Assembly: GCA_016784735.1 (NCBI GenBank)
Contig: JADHUC010000059.1
Location: 1-44,124, forward strand
Direction of reading: 5' to 3'
Origin: Pirellulaceae bacterium
Lineage (GTDB): Bacteria; Planctomycetota; Planctomycetia; Pirellulales; Pirellulaceae
DNA length: 44,124 nucleotides
Shown: piece after piece, positions 1 to 8,437 of the stretch
Layout: each line of letters opens with the position of its first letter
Position numbering within the stretch: position 1 is the first letter of the stretch
Program-made: the position numbers and the translations under genes
The notes under the pieces: generated by a model
Told to the model about the DNA's origin: nothing
Databases searched by the model: none
Seen by the model: the letters and a program-made list of their open reading frames with translations, nothing else

Positions 1-1272
1 GCCGGGATTGCCCGTGTCCAGCCAGCCCGCCAATGCCGATTCCAACTCGGCCCGCGAAAGGCAGTCGCGTCCGGCGTCCCAGGGCAGGAACCTCCACACG
101 TCGCGCAGACGCACGAGCAGCGGCAACCGTTCCGCCAGGCCCTGCGGATACGGCTCGACGTAATCCTCCGGCGCATCAACCTCGGCCGGAGGCATGTCGC
201 CGGCGGCCACCAGCCAGGCCACCCAACGGCAAAAGGTCGACTTGCCCGTGCCGGGGTCGCCGGGAACGTACAATGAACTCTTGTCCAACTGCTGCAACAG
301 CAGGTTCGGCTTTTCGCGGCCTTCAGCCAACAGAAGCTCTTCCTCCCGCGGTCGATCGCGACGCTTTGCCTTGCTTTGGGGCTCTTCCTCGGCCGCGGTC
401 GTCATCAGGGGAACATAGACATTGTTCAGCTTAACAGCCTGACCCTGCTTGAGCCGGACGCCCAGCAGGTCGATATCGGCGCAGTGCCGGAGGAGCCATT
501 CCTTGTATACCGGCGGGAAGGTCGGCCGGCGACCTTTCGGGGCCTGAATGTCACGGCGTGCCTTGGCGGTCGGCCGCGCGTCGGGCTGGGCGTGACGCTG
601 CCGCCAGTCCCGCAGCGATTCGGAGACTTTCGCACGGAGATTATCAGGGGTCGTGAAAGTCGCCCGGACGCCAATGTCGTCAATCCAAGCCTTGAAGTCC
701 TTTAATCGTTCGACGTTTCGTTGCACCTCGGCCAGCAGTTCCCCGGTCGCCTCCCCCGTGCTGATGGCGGCGGCGATTCGGTATTCCTCTTTCAATTCAG
801 GATCCCATGGGTGCTGCGGGTCAACGACGAACGCCAACACCTCCTTGTTGTCCGCACGGGCTCGTTCGCATTCCAGCCAAGTGATACTCTTGTGCTGGTC
901 GCCCTCCTGATCATCAGGCACCCAACCGTAGCGATGTGCGACAACCAGGACAACCACGTCCGCCTCGGCAACCTTCTGCAGACACGCTTCTAGCGGCGCG
1001 TATTGCCCACTGGCGACGAAGTACTCCATTTGGATCGGCAAAACGCCAGCGGCGATCGCCGCATCACGGGCCGCGTCGCGATGCTGCTTGAGATCTTCCG
1101 AAGTCGAGGAGATGAACACCTTGGGAACACCTCGGTCCGCATTTTCGCCGGGCGACTCGCTGCCGACGTCAATCGACAGGACGTTGTCGTTTCCGGTAAC
1201 GAAGACGTTGCCAGTGGCGTCTTTCCCGACCTTGATACTTCGGTCCTGAGTGGATTTAGGTTTCTTGCTCAT
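1..1272 (-). CDS. DUF4062-NACHT STAND-type NTPase, C-terminus cut by window edge
   Basis: The minus frame is open from the ATG at 1272 to base 1 (424 codons, no stop), so the 3' end lies outside the window. Residues 13-30 hold the VGKDATGN...TGNDN motif shared with the next two minus-strand genes. Residues 50-150 look like DUF4062, a TIR-like fold that starts PKVFISSTSEDL and later has VVVLVVAHRYGW and SITWLECERA. Residues 290-310 hold the pre-NACHT LNNVYVPL motif. The Walker A GDPGTGKST is at 338-346, followed by LPLLVRLRD, typical of NACHT. The family is known for NTP-driven sensing with an N-terminal effector or adaptor domain; a role in immunity or programmed cell death is inference. It lies 216 bp downstream of the FGE-type STAND gene on the same strand. 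The C-terminal sensor region is not visible. Confidence 0.88.
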   Translation of the reverse strand, partial: MSKKPKSTQDRSIKVGKDATGNVFVTGNDNVLSIDVGSESPGENADRGVPKVFISSTSEDLKQHRDAARDAAIAAGVLPIQMEYFVASGQYAPLEACLQKVAEADVVVLVVAHRYGWVPDDQEGDQHKSITWLECERARADNKEVLAFVVDPQHPWDPELKEEYRIAAAISTGEATGELLAEVQRNVERLKDFKAWIDDIGVRATFTTPDNLRAKVSESLRDWRQRHAQPDARPTAKARRDIQAPKGRRPTFPPVYKEWLLRHCADIDLLGVRLKQGQAVKLNNVYVPLMTTAAEEEPQSKAKRRDRPREEELLLAEGREKPNLLLQQLDKSSLYVPGDPGTGKSTFCRWVAWLVAAGDMPPAEVDAPEDYVEPYPQGLAERLPLLVRLRDVWRFLPWDAGRDCLSRAELESALAGWLDTGNPG

Positions 1273-1320
1273 CGTGTCAACCGACGGTTGCGGGGAATGC
1301 TGCTAACGCGACTCATTAGC

Positions 1321-1384
1321 CGCCGAGCGCTAGCTCACGGTTCCCTAGATTTCCCAGAGAACCGGACGCTAGCGCGTGCCGGCT
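1321..1384. repeat. Imperfect inverted repeat between the two STAND genes
   Basis: Left arm GCCGAGCGCTAGCTCACGGTT (about 1322-1342) pairs imperfectly with AACCGGACGCTAGCG and following bases (about 1359-1384). Both arms contain CGCTAGC. It has no T-run, so it is not a classic terminator. It looks like a dispersed palindromic element in the gap between the two STAND genes. Confidence 0.5.
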
Positions 1385-1442
1385 GATCCGGTGCTCGTTG
1401 CGATCAACTCCGGCCAACGTCGCCACAAATCGCGATTTCTCA

Positions 1443-1473
1443 TTTTTTTTTTTGCGCGCCGCCTGCGGCGGCG
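1443..1473. other. T11 tract next to a GC-rich hairpin
   Basis: Eleven T's (1443-1453) are followed on the plus strand by a hairpin with 7-bp arms CGCCGCC (1457-1463) and GGCGGCG (1467-1473). It sits 16 bp past the stop of the FGE-type STAND gene. On the transcribed minus strand the hairpin is followed by A's, the wrong polarity for an intrinsic terminator. The homopolymer is a plausible slippage site, but no coding frame crosses it. Confidence 0.4.
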
Positions 1474-1488
1474 AAGGTGTAAAGGGAC

Positions 1489-4400
1489 TCAGGGGTAAGT
1501 CCTCGCCACACGGAAACCAACAAGGGTGAGGCGGTTGTCCGGTTGGTCGCTGTAGCGGTAGGCCGACCGCACATCGGGCGCGACGTAGGACGACCCGCCA
1601 CGCAACACGCGGCCGCGTTCATTCGTGACGGTCAGATACTCCGACACGATATCCGCCGTGTACTTTTCAATATACGCTTCTTGGCACCATTCCACCGCGT
1701 TTCCGTGCATGTCGAAAATCCCGAAGCCGTTTGGCTTCAGGGCGCCGACCCAGTGAATCCCCGATGGGTCGTACCAAGCGTACTTGTCCAACAGTGACTC
1801 GGTTTCTCCGAAGCAATAGGCGCTTGTTGCCCCTCCTCGGCATGCGTACTCCCATTCTGCCTCCGTTGGCAAACGATAGCCCGTCCGTTTCAAGAAGTCC
1901 GCTTGTATCCTCATGCCCTCGCCAAACTTGCCGTCCTCGTCAGCAACGTAGCAAAGCTGGGCTTTAGCCTTTTCCTCCCCCATTTCCTGCTCGGTCAGCC
2001 AATTGCAGTACGCGGCTGCCATGTACCAAGTAACAGCGACAACAGGCTCCTCAGCCTCGGCCTCGGTCGGAACGAAGGCAGTTATGTCTTTCTTATTCAT
2101 CCCCAGTTTTTGAAGATACTTCTCGTCCGACAGGAATCGTGGAAACTGACCCCTGGTGACTTCCTTGTCAGCTATTGCATAACTAACGAGTGTCCTCGGT
2201 TGCTGTGACTCGTCGGGTTCCCGTCCTTCCTCGATTTCGGGCGAACCGATAAGAAACTCGACCTGTCCTTTGATAATGACCATAGTCTGACGTTGGCTAT
2301 TGACGTACCACCCCCTTTTGCCGTCCGAGGTCCTGTGCACTACCGGTTCTGCTTTCGTCTCTTTCTCTAAACCCTCCCCGAAACCTCTTACGACTTCGCT
2401 CCTGAACTCCTGTACGTCGCCATTGTGACCCCATTTGCGCAGCAACCACTCTGATGCCGCGTGCACGCCCGGGTCAGGATCAGTTCTGTACAATTCCAAT
2501 AGGCTCTTCCGAATGAACGTTTCGCGTTTGTCATCTGAAAAACCGCTTTCGTCGAATTCTCCTAAGCTCAGTATCAATGCCTGACAGATGAACGGCTCTT
2601 GCTCAATATCTATTTGTGCGGCAATCAGGTCCGGGTTCGCGTCAGCTTGACTGAACCGATGGATCAGGTGACTACGCAACGCTGGCTTGTCGTCGTGTTT
2701 CAAGTACCGCCGCACCTCATCTATCCCTGTGAGTCTTAGCATCGCGACAGCCAAGTTTGCTTTACGACTCGCCATGACATCCCATTCGGCCGGTGAGGTG
2801 TCTGACGGGAAGGATTCGTCTAACCTGGATCGTAGACCTTGGACGCTGTAGTTGCGCATTGCTTCTGAAGCGGTAACATCAGCCAGGCTCTCCATTCGCT
2901 CCCTTGCCACCGCAGGTGGGGCGAAGAAAATCGCGTCAATCAGCCCATCAATCGCGACCCGTCCCACTTCACTGCGTGCCTCGCTTGCTGACCTCCCGAA
3001 ACTCAATGCGAAGCCGAGCGCCACAATCGCGACGACGGCTATTGCCCCGACCGCGCCGACTAATCCGCGAACGATCAATTGGCGGGTCCTTCTTGCCTTT
3101 TTCGAGGCAATGAAGAAGTCTATCTGCAGCGGAGTCATTTCGTTGCCGACCCGCGCGTGGTACTCACTCAAAAGGTCGAGGTTAGGCGGCTGCCAGAGTC
3201 CGCCCTCGGGATGTCCCTGCTGCTTCCAGGTAAGGGCCGCTTCATCCAGATGGCGACTGAAGCGTACATCCTCCCGGTTCTCGTCCAGCCAGTCGTTCAA
3301 CTGGTCCCAGTGGTCGAACAAGGCTTCGTGGGTGACTTCCGCCGTATCGACTGCCTCGGCTTCTTCAGAAGTATCGCTGTCTTTCCTTTTGATAGACGAC
3401 AGCGTGATCAAACGCGCGTCGCGGCCAGCAAAGCAGCGGATGACCCGTTCCACCTCGCTGGCATCCTCGCCGACCGAAACCAGGTTCTCGACGATGGCAC
3501 GACGGCGCGTGTCACGGGTTCCCTCGCCGAGCTGCACCAATCCCAGGAAGACGCGTTTGGCAATGCGTTTTTCGTCATCGCCGAGCTGGTCGTAGATGCG
3601 TTGCGCTTCGCCGGCCAACGCGCCTCCTACTCCGCCAATCTTCTGGTAGGTTTCGGCCGGAGCGACTCCGCAGGTCATGCCGTCCCAGATCCGCGTCAGG
3701 GCGAACTGCAACAACGGCAACGCGCCTTCACGGTCTTTGGCGTCGCTGGTCAACAGCGTGATCGTGGCGTCGTCCAGCGGATGCCCGGCCAACTCGGCCG
3801 GTTTGGCAATGGCGGCCCGCAACTCCGTTTCGTCCATCGCCGGGACCATGATCTGCTGCGCGCAAACCAAGCGGTTCAGCGCTTCGTGCGTTTGCGTTTC
3901 GCCCAGAAAGTCCGTCCGCAACGTGATCACGACGCTCGTGCGACTGCCGGCGTCGCTGGCGGCCTGCAGCAGGTTTTCGATGAAGGCCGTCCGCGCCGTC
4001 TTGTCGTCGCACAGCGAATAGATCTCCTCGAACTGATCGACCAGCACGATCAGCGGGACGCTGGCGATCTCCGGCAGGCTATCCGCGATCCGCCGCAGGC
4101 CATCATACGCCCCTTCGTCGTTGGCAAGCTTTAGTTCGTCGTTAAACTCGCGAGTTTTGGCTACCGGCGTCGAATCGTCCGTGGCGATCCGCGCCAAAAC
4201 GCCAGCCAGAGCCTCCAACGGATGGGCGCCCGGAGTCAGCACGGCCACGCGCGCATCGCGCATGCCGGGCAGAGGCTGGCGAGCCAGTTCGGCAATCAAG
4301 CCAGCCCGCGCCAGCGACGACTTGCCTGAACCGGACGGCCCCAAGACTGGCAACAAGCGAGTTGACGGTTTGTCCGAACCGGGAGACTGCAGATCGCGCA

Positions 4401-4692
4401 GCTTTTCCCACAGCCGCCGTGTCTGCTGCTCGCGGCCGAAGAACCGATCGGCTTCCGTTTCGTGAAAGGCCAGCAGGCCCATGTAAGGATTTGGGCCGAT
4501 TTCTTCCGAAGGCGGTTCTTCCGGTTCGCGCCGCTCGGCCACGGCCTGGTAGATGACAACCTTGACGTGATTGTTGTCTCCGGTAACGAAGGCATTGCCA
4601 CTGGCATCGCGGCCGACGCTGATGCCCCGGTCGTCTCCAGCCTGACCTGCAGGCATCTCCGCTTGTCCTTCCGCCATGGGGTCCGTTGGCAT
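1489..4692 (-). CDS. nSTAND NTPase with membrane segment, HEAT-like region and C-terminal FGE/SUMF1-like domain
   Basis: This 1067-aa protein has the shared motif at residues 23-40 (VGRDASGN...TGDNN). An nSTAND1-type NTPase follows from GPNPYMGLLAFHETEADRFF (65-84), with Walker A GPSGSGKSS near 117-125, Walker B LIVLVDQFEE near 213-222, and a winged-helix-like VTHEALFDHWDQLNDWL. One hydrophobic segment lies near 538-563, then HEAT-like helices (RSHLIHRF, ALILSLGEF, AASEWLLRKWG). The FGE/SUMF1-like domain spans about 810-1065 (YRLPTEAEWEYACRGG, MHGNAVEWCQEAY, RVLRGGSS, GFRVAR). The final RGGSS-to-GFRVAR stretch lacks the cysteine pair of true formylglycine-generating enzymes, so it is probably a binding or sensor domain. 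The gene starts 21 bp after the small helical gene's stop, which suggests an operon. A role in conflict or immunity is inferred from architecture. Confidence 0.92.
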   Translation of the reverse strand: MPTDPMAEGQAEMPAGQAGDDRGISVGRDASGNAFVTGDNNHVKVVIYQAVAERREPEEPPSEEIGPNPYMGLLAFHETEADRFFGREQQTRRLWEKLRDLQSPGSDKPSTRLLPVLGPSGSGKSSLARAGLIAELARQPLPGMRDARVAVLTPGAHPLEALAGVLARIATDDSTPVAKTREFNDELKLANDEGAYDGLRRIADSLPEIASVPLIVLVDQFEEIYSLCDDKTARTAFIENLLQAASDAGSRTSVVITLRTDFLGETQTHEALNRLVCAQQIMVPAMDETELRAAIAKPAELAGHPLDDATITLLTSDAKDREGALPLLQFALTRIWDGMTCGVAPAETYQKIGGVGGALAGEAQRIYDQLGDDEKRIAKRVFLGLVQLGEGTRDTRRRAIVENLVSVGEDASEVERVIRCFAGRDARLITLSSIKRKDSDTSEEAEAVDTAEVTHEALFDHWDQLNDWLDENREDVRFSRHLDEAALTWKQQGHPEGGLWQPPNLDLLSEYHARVGNEMTPLQIDFFIASKKARRTRQLIVRGLVGAVGAIAVVAIVALGFALSFGRSASEARSEVGRVAIDGLIDAIFFAPPAVARERMESLADVTASEAMRNYSVQGLRSRLDESFPSDTSPAEWDVMASRKANLAVAMLRLTGIDEVRRYLKHDDKPALRSHLIHRFSQADANPDLIAAQIDIEQEPFICQALILSLGEFDESGFSDDKRETFIRKSLLELYRTDPDPGVHAASEWLLRKWGHNGDVQEFRSEVVRGFGEGLEKETKAEPVVHRTSDGKRGWYVNSQRQTMVIIKGQVEFLIGSPEIEEGREPDESQQPRTLVSYAIADKEVTRGQFPRFLSDEKYLQKLGMNKKDITAFVPTEAEAEEPVVAVTWYMAAAYCNWLTEQEMGEEKAKAQLCYVADEDGKFGEGMRIQADFLKRTGYRLPTEAEWEYACRGGATSAYCFGETESLLDKYAWYDPSGIHWVGALKPNGFGIFDMHGNAVEWCQEAYIEKYTADIVSEYLTVTNERGRVLRGGSSYVAPDVRSAYRYSDQPDNRLTLVGFRVARTYP

Positions 4693-4713
4693 TGGTTCAG
4701 CCCCCGCACAGAT

Positions 4714-5139
4714 TCAAAGCGTTAAGCCGACGACGGGCAAGAGTTTGTGCCAGTTGTCGCCGAGCCACGAGACGACGTTGGTTATGTGTCCCTTCAGGCT
4801 CGCGGCGGTCTCGGCGAAGCCTTCTGCTTTCTTCGCATACTTGATTGCGCGATCAAGTGCGTCACCCACTTCATCGCGACTCGGCTCGGACTTGGCGAGT
4901 TCGTCGTGAGCGTCTTCAAACGCACGGTCGATCTTCTTTCGGTCTTCCGACTGCAACTGCCCGAGCAACTCGCGGAGGGAAGCCAGTTCGGCCTTGATGT
5001 CTACCGATTCCGGCGAAGGAAGCGTGGTTTGGGTGAATTGAAGCGAGGCGACGTTATGATCACCGGTTTGAATCACGTTGCCGGTGGCATCTCCGCCGAT
5101 TGAAACTGATCGGTTACTGCGATCGTTTGGCTGGGACAT
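4714..5139 (-). CDS. Small helical protein with the shared amyloid-like N-terminal motif (putative adaptor or effector)
   Basis: This 141-aa protein is the first gene of the STAND cluster. Residues 12-29 (IGGDATGN...TGDHN) align without gaps to the N-terminal motif of both downstream NTPases. Residues 47-115 are charged and predicted helical by eye, with heptad-like Leu/Ala spacing. Residues 118-141 form a Trp-containing amphipathic or hydrophobic tail (VVSWLGDNW then LLPVVG) that could touch a membrane. A strong Shine-Dalgarno (TAGGAG) lies 8-10 bases before the ATG. No enzyme motif was recognised. By analogy with NLR-linked effector genes that share an amyloid signalling motif with their receptor, it could be the partner that the NTPases template. 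That is inference; a plain oligomerisation adaptor is equally possible. Confidence 0.82.
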   Translation of the reverse strand: MSQPNDRSNRSVSIGGDATGNVIQTGDHNVASLQFTQTTLPSPESVDIKAELASLRELLGQLQSEDRKKIDRAFEDAHDELAKSEPSRDEVGDALDRAIKYAKKAEGFAETAASLKGHITNVVSWLGDNWHKLLPVVGLTL

Positions 5140-5172
5140 GCGCTTTCTCCTAAGACAATTACCTACCTCGAT

Positions 5173-5182
5173 AGGGGCCCCT
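5173..5182. promoter_or_regulatory. Palindrome AGGGGCCCCT at the expected transcription start
   Basis: This perfect 10-bp palindrome lies just downstream of the candidate -10 box of the STAND operon. It is enclosed by a wider inverted repeat, ACAATT (5155-5160) and AATTGT (5184-5189). The position suits an operator, but no regulator gene is adjacent in the window. Confidence 0.3.
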
Positions 5183-5184
5183 CA

Positions 5185-5213
5185 ATTGTAACCGTGTTGG
5201 CTGACGAAGTTAA
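5185..5213 (-). promoter_or_regulatory. Candidate sigma70-type promoter of the STAND cluster
   Basis: On the minus strand TTAACT (5208-5213) and TACAAT (5185-5190) are separated by exactly 17 bp. They match the -35 and -10 consensus at 4/6 and 5/6 positions. The start codon of the 141-aa gene is about 40 bp downstream of the expected transcription start. Confidence 0.45.
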
Positions 5214-5301
5214 TAAGGCTGTGCCGTTGTGCGTGTGTGTATCCTCCACAGCGGCGCAAAGGCTGACTACAACGGTTCCTCCACCGTTCCCGGAGATGGC
5301 C

Positions 5302-8300
5302 TCATTCTCCTTGTCCTCCCGCGAAACACAGAATTCGGCCGTCTTGCAGGGAAACGAAAACGCGTGCCTTGGGATCTATGGCCATGCCTCCCTTGACCGC
5401 TGGGGCCGGTAGCTCTTTGCGCCAGATCTCGGTACCGTCTGCGATGTTCACCGCGGATAGGAACGATTCGGTTTGGCCTGCCGCGTCGGTTTGGCCCGCG
5501 GCCAGAAGTGCGTTGGGGGCGACGACGAAGCTGTTGTACTTCGCCCGCTGCGGGTGCTCCCAGACGGTCGGCGTCTTGATTGCCGGCTGTCCTCGCCGTG
5601 GCAGGATTCGCCAGTCGGGACCGAGCTTGGCCACGTTGGGTGGCAGCGGTTCGAACAGGGCCAAGGTGGAATGAACGGCGCCGCTGTAGTCGACGGAGTA
5701 GTTCAACGTCTTGCCGTCGGCAAATGTGTGGTTCAGCGATACGTACTGGCCAAACTCCGGATAGTACGCGTAGAAGACGGTTCGAAAACTCGAACCGACG
5801 CGGTCCGTAACCGTGCTGGTACACTCGCCCGTTTTCAATTCGTAACTTGCCAGGTCACAAGCATTCCCGCCAGCGAAACACAGTTGGTCGCCGCGCAGGA
5901 ACAGGCTTCCCTGCAGGCTGACGCCATTCTCGGCACCAGGGGACATCGCGCCGGAAGTGTCATTGCACCATTTGACTTCGCCCGTGACGGCGTCCAGGGC
6001 GTATACGTGCGTCCCATCGTAGTGGGCGATGCCTGCGGCGGCGTAGACGATGCCTTTGTCCACGACCACGCCTCCGGCCACCGGCCACGTAGAACTGAGT
6101 TTGCCAAGGACGGGAATCCACCGTTGGGCGGGCGCCGCGCGGAATTTCCACAAGGGGCGTCCCGTGGCGGCCTCGAAGGCGTATACGTGACCGTCGGCCG
6201 AACCCACATAGACGCGACCTTCCCAGACGGCAGGCGGGAAGAAGATCGCCCCGCCCGTGTAGCCCTTCCACTTCGGCTTGCCATCCGCGGCGTTCAGCGC
6301 CTGCACCACTCCATTCTCATCACCGACGAAGACCATTCCACCGGCGATTACCGGTGCCGTTGGCATCCCGGCCACGGTCGGCTCGATAGTCCATTGCCTG
6401 GAAATTTTTTGGGGAACGGCGACTTCGGTCGTGGATGTCCTGCTGTTATCGCCTTGGTAAGTCGGCCAGTCGTTTGGCTGGGCATCGAACTTCTCGACGG
6501 TCGTCGGGTCGCCATGGCCTTGTACCAGTCGAGACCGATCCGCTCCGGGCCGGTAGTCGAAGTCCCCGGCCGGTGCCAGGCAGATGTTACCGTACAGCGA
6601 CAGTTGGCAGCGGCATTTCCACGGTCCCCAGTGCAGCAAGCCGCCGGAGATGATCACGCCTTCGTAGCATGGCGGGCGCATCGGGGCAATGTGCCGGGCC
6701 GCCGCCGCGCCGAGGTCGATGCGGGTTGTGCCTCCCGGGGCACGATAGAAGATGCTGTCAGCACTCCCGGTGACCGCCGTGCAACCTCGCCCGCCAACGA
6801 AGTGACTCAGCACGTTCCCTGTGTCATATTCCATGGAGAAGCTGCTGTCGCCTCCGGTAAAGCCGATCGCGTACAGCGCGTCTTCACGCAGCAGCAGATG
6901 AACGCTCCCGCCATCCACCATGGGGACTTCTTTCTGCCACGCGAGTTTTCCGTCTTCGGTCGAGACGACGACCACTCGCGGCATTCGAGGGCCCGAGAAG
7001 AAGAGATACTCGTCGTTGCACCGGACGTAGATCATTGGCGACAAACCAGTCCAGCGCGGCTGGGCCGCAAACCGCGGCCCGATCGCCTGAAGTAGATCGG
7101 GATCCGTGGCTTTCCAGACCACCTCGCCGGAACCGGCGTCCAAGCAACCGAGGAATCTTTCGGGGCTAAGGAAGTAGACGCGGCCGTTGCGCATGCACAC
7201 GGCCCGGCCGTCTATGAACTCCTGTTCTCGGTGTCGCCAAAGAACCTCTTTGGTTTTCACGTTGACGGCAAACAGCGTGCGGCCTTGGCCCCAAGCCGTT
7301 TTCGCATCCTTGTAGTCGAATCCGGGCCAATTGGCTCGCGGCCAGCCGCCCACGCCGAACACGTCCGAGCGAAGAACGGACGCCTGGAATTCCTTGTCGC
7401 CCACCAGCCCGCAGAGGACGTCGCCGTCCATCGCCATCCATTTCCACACCGTGCCATCTACTCGTGGTTCAGGCGAGCGGATCTCGCCAGTCAACTTGCC
7501 AGTCGCCGTGTCCAGGAGTTTGCAGGAATTGTCATCGGCCAGATACAACGTCTCGGGCGTCGCGACGATGGTGTTGCGCAGGACCATGAATCCTTCGCTC
7601 ACCGGCCGCTTCCACAAGATGGTTCCGTTATAGGCATTGACGGCCAGCAACGTGTTCAACATGGGATTCTGGTTTGCTTTGTGAGCCAGATGCCCAGTGA
7701 CCCTGAATACCCTTCCTGCCGACGCGACCGTAACCGCCGGCGAGGGAGCGAACTTCGGTTCGGCGATAAACTGCGTCAGATACGGTGCGCGAGCGACCTG
7801 ATCGGCCGACTGCGGATTGTTGTCCGGTCCGTGGTATGGGTAGCTCCAATCGTCCGTCCCGTCGGCGGATGGCTTGACGATTTCCTCGCTGCCGATAATT
7901 GCCTTCGCTCCGGGGTGCAGCACTCGCAGAAGCTCTTCCTTGGCGACGGATTCCGCCGCGGACGGAGCCACGAGCGCCGCGTCCGCCAGATTGTCGGCCA
8001 AGTGGATCGACTCGAAATCCGCGCGGTTGACAAAAACGCGCTTGCCCAGCAAACCGGCCGCCTCCGCGGCCTGTCGGACCGCCGTCGCTTCAGCGCAATT
8101 GGTCGACTGAAAATACACAACCAACTCGTTGCCTTCGGTCAGAGCCGTCACAGATTCCGGTTGATCCGCTTTCGGCAAACCAAGAACGACACAGATTCCC
8201 TTCTGGGTACCCACGTTCTTTGGAGTCGACGCGGCCTCGGCTCCGGCTGCGGTTGGCCCGGCAGCAAGAGTCAGTGCTGCAACCGCGAAGCCCCACAGCC

Positions 8301-8340
8301 AAAATGACAGAACGGCCGATCGTCTTGTACGACAATTCAT
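5302..8340 (-). CDS. Secreted PQQ-type beta-propeller repeat protein
   Basis: The ATG at 8340 is preferred over an in-frame ATG 156 bp upstream because GGAGG precedes it and a signal peptide follows (residues 1-35, hydrophobic core then AAGAEA). The mature protein of about 1012 aa opens with a Rossmann-like segment (GICVVLGLP ... GNELVVYFQS). It continues with many Trp/Gly blades of the PQQ/BamB type (LLAVNAYNGTILWKRPV, AWQKEVPMVDGG, VYAFEAATGRPLWKF, YALDAVTGEVKW, AVNIADGTEIWRKEL). Such proteins in planctomycetes are exported and may act as quinoprotein-like enzymes or scaffolds. No catalytic residues were assigned. It stands alone after a palindromic element and 160 bp upstream of the STAND cluster. 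Confidence 0.88.
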   Translation of the reverse strand: MNCRTRRSAVLSFWLWGFAVAALTLAAGPTAAGAEAASTPKNVGTQKGICVVLGLPKADQPESVTALTEGNELVVYFQSTNCAEATAVRQAAEAAGLLGKRVFVNRADFESIHLADNLADAALVAPSAAESVAKEELLRVLHPGAKAIIGSEEIVKPSADGTDDWSYPYHGPDNNPQSADQVARAPYLTQFIAEPKFAPSPAVTVASAGRVFRVTGHLAHKANQNPMLNTLLAVNAYNGTILWKRPVSEGFMVLRNTIVATPETLYLADDNSCKLLDTATGKLTGEIRSPEPRVDGTVWKWMAMDGDVLCGLVGDKEFQASVLRSDVFGVGGWPRANWPGFDYKDAKTAWGQGRTLFAVNVKTKEVLWRHREQEFIDGRAVCMRNGRVYFLSPERFLGCLDAGSGEVVWKATDPDLLQAIGPRFAAQPRWTGLSPMIYVRCNDEYLFFSGPRMPRVVVVSTEDGKLAWQKEVPMVDGGSVHLLLREDALYAIGFTGGDSSFSMEYDTGNVLSHFVGGRGCTAVTGSADSIFYRAPGGTTRIDLGAAAARHIAPMRPPCYEGVIISGGLLHWGPWKCRCQLSLYGNICLAPAGDFDYRPGADRSRLVQGHGDPTTVEKFDAQPNDWPTYQGDNSRTSTTEVAVPQKISRQWTIEPTVAGMPTAPVIAGGMVFVGDENGVVQALNAADGKPKWKGYTGGAIFFPPAVWEGRVYVGSADGHVYAFEAATGRPLWKFRAAPAQRWIPVLGKLSSTWPVAGGVVVDKGIVYAAAGIAHYDGTHVYALDAVTGEVKWCNDTSGAMSPGAENGVSLQGSLFLRGDQLCFAGGNACDLASYELKTGECTSTVTDRVGSSFRTVFYAYYPEFGQYVSLNHTFADGKTLNYSVDYSGAVHSTLALFEPLPPNVAKLGPDWRILPRRGQPAIKTPTVWEHPQRAKYNSFVVAPNALLAAGQTDAAGQTESFLSAVNIADGTEIWRKELPAPAVKGGMAIDPKARVFVSLQDGRILCFAGGQGE

Positions 8341-8377
8341 GGTATTACCTCCACCTGAAAACCAAAGAAGATCTATT

Positions 8378-8424
8378 GTGGGGCACGTTACCAACGTGCC
8401 AAGCACGATGGAATCGTGCCCCAC
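8378..8424. repeat. Palindromic element, GTGGGGCACGTT type, copy 1
   Basis: Outer arms GTGGGGCACG (8378-8387) and CGTGCCCCAC (8415-8424) are perfect complements. Two inner hairpins are possible: GGCACGTT/AACGTGCC (8382-8389 and 8393-8400) and GCACGAT/ATCGTGC (8403-8409 and 8413-8419). A second copy lies at 26413-26470. There is no T-run. Confidence 0.7.
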
Positions 8425-8437
8425 TTTGTCATAAGAA

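Noticed and set aside
1443..1473. T11 plus hairpin as a terminator
   Set aside because: For a terminator the T-run must follow the hairpin in the transcript. Here it precedes the hairpin on plus and is an A-run on minus.
1489..1640. Diversity-generating retroelement variable region at the end of the FGE-like domain
   Set aside because: No reverse transcriptase or template repeat is visible in the window and no A-rich codon bias stands out. Kept only as a question for the full genome.
5473..7095. 540-codon open frame on the plus strand opposite the PQQ-type gene
   Set aside because: Arg/Gly-rich, no recognisable motif, opposite a clear signal-peptide protein with a Shine-Dalgarno; a GC-rich shadow frame.
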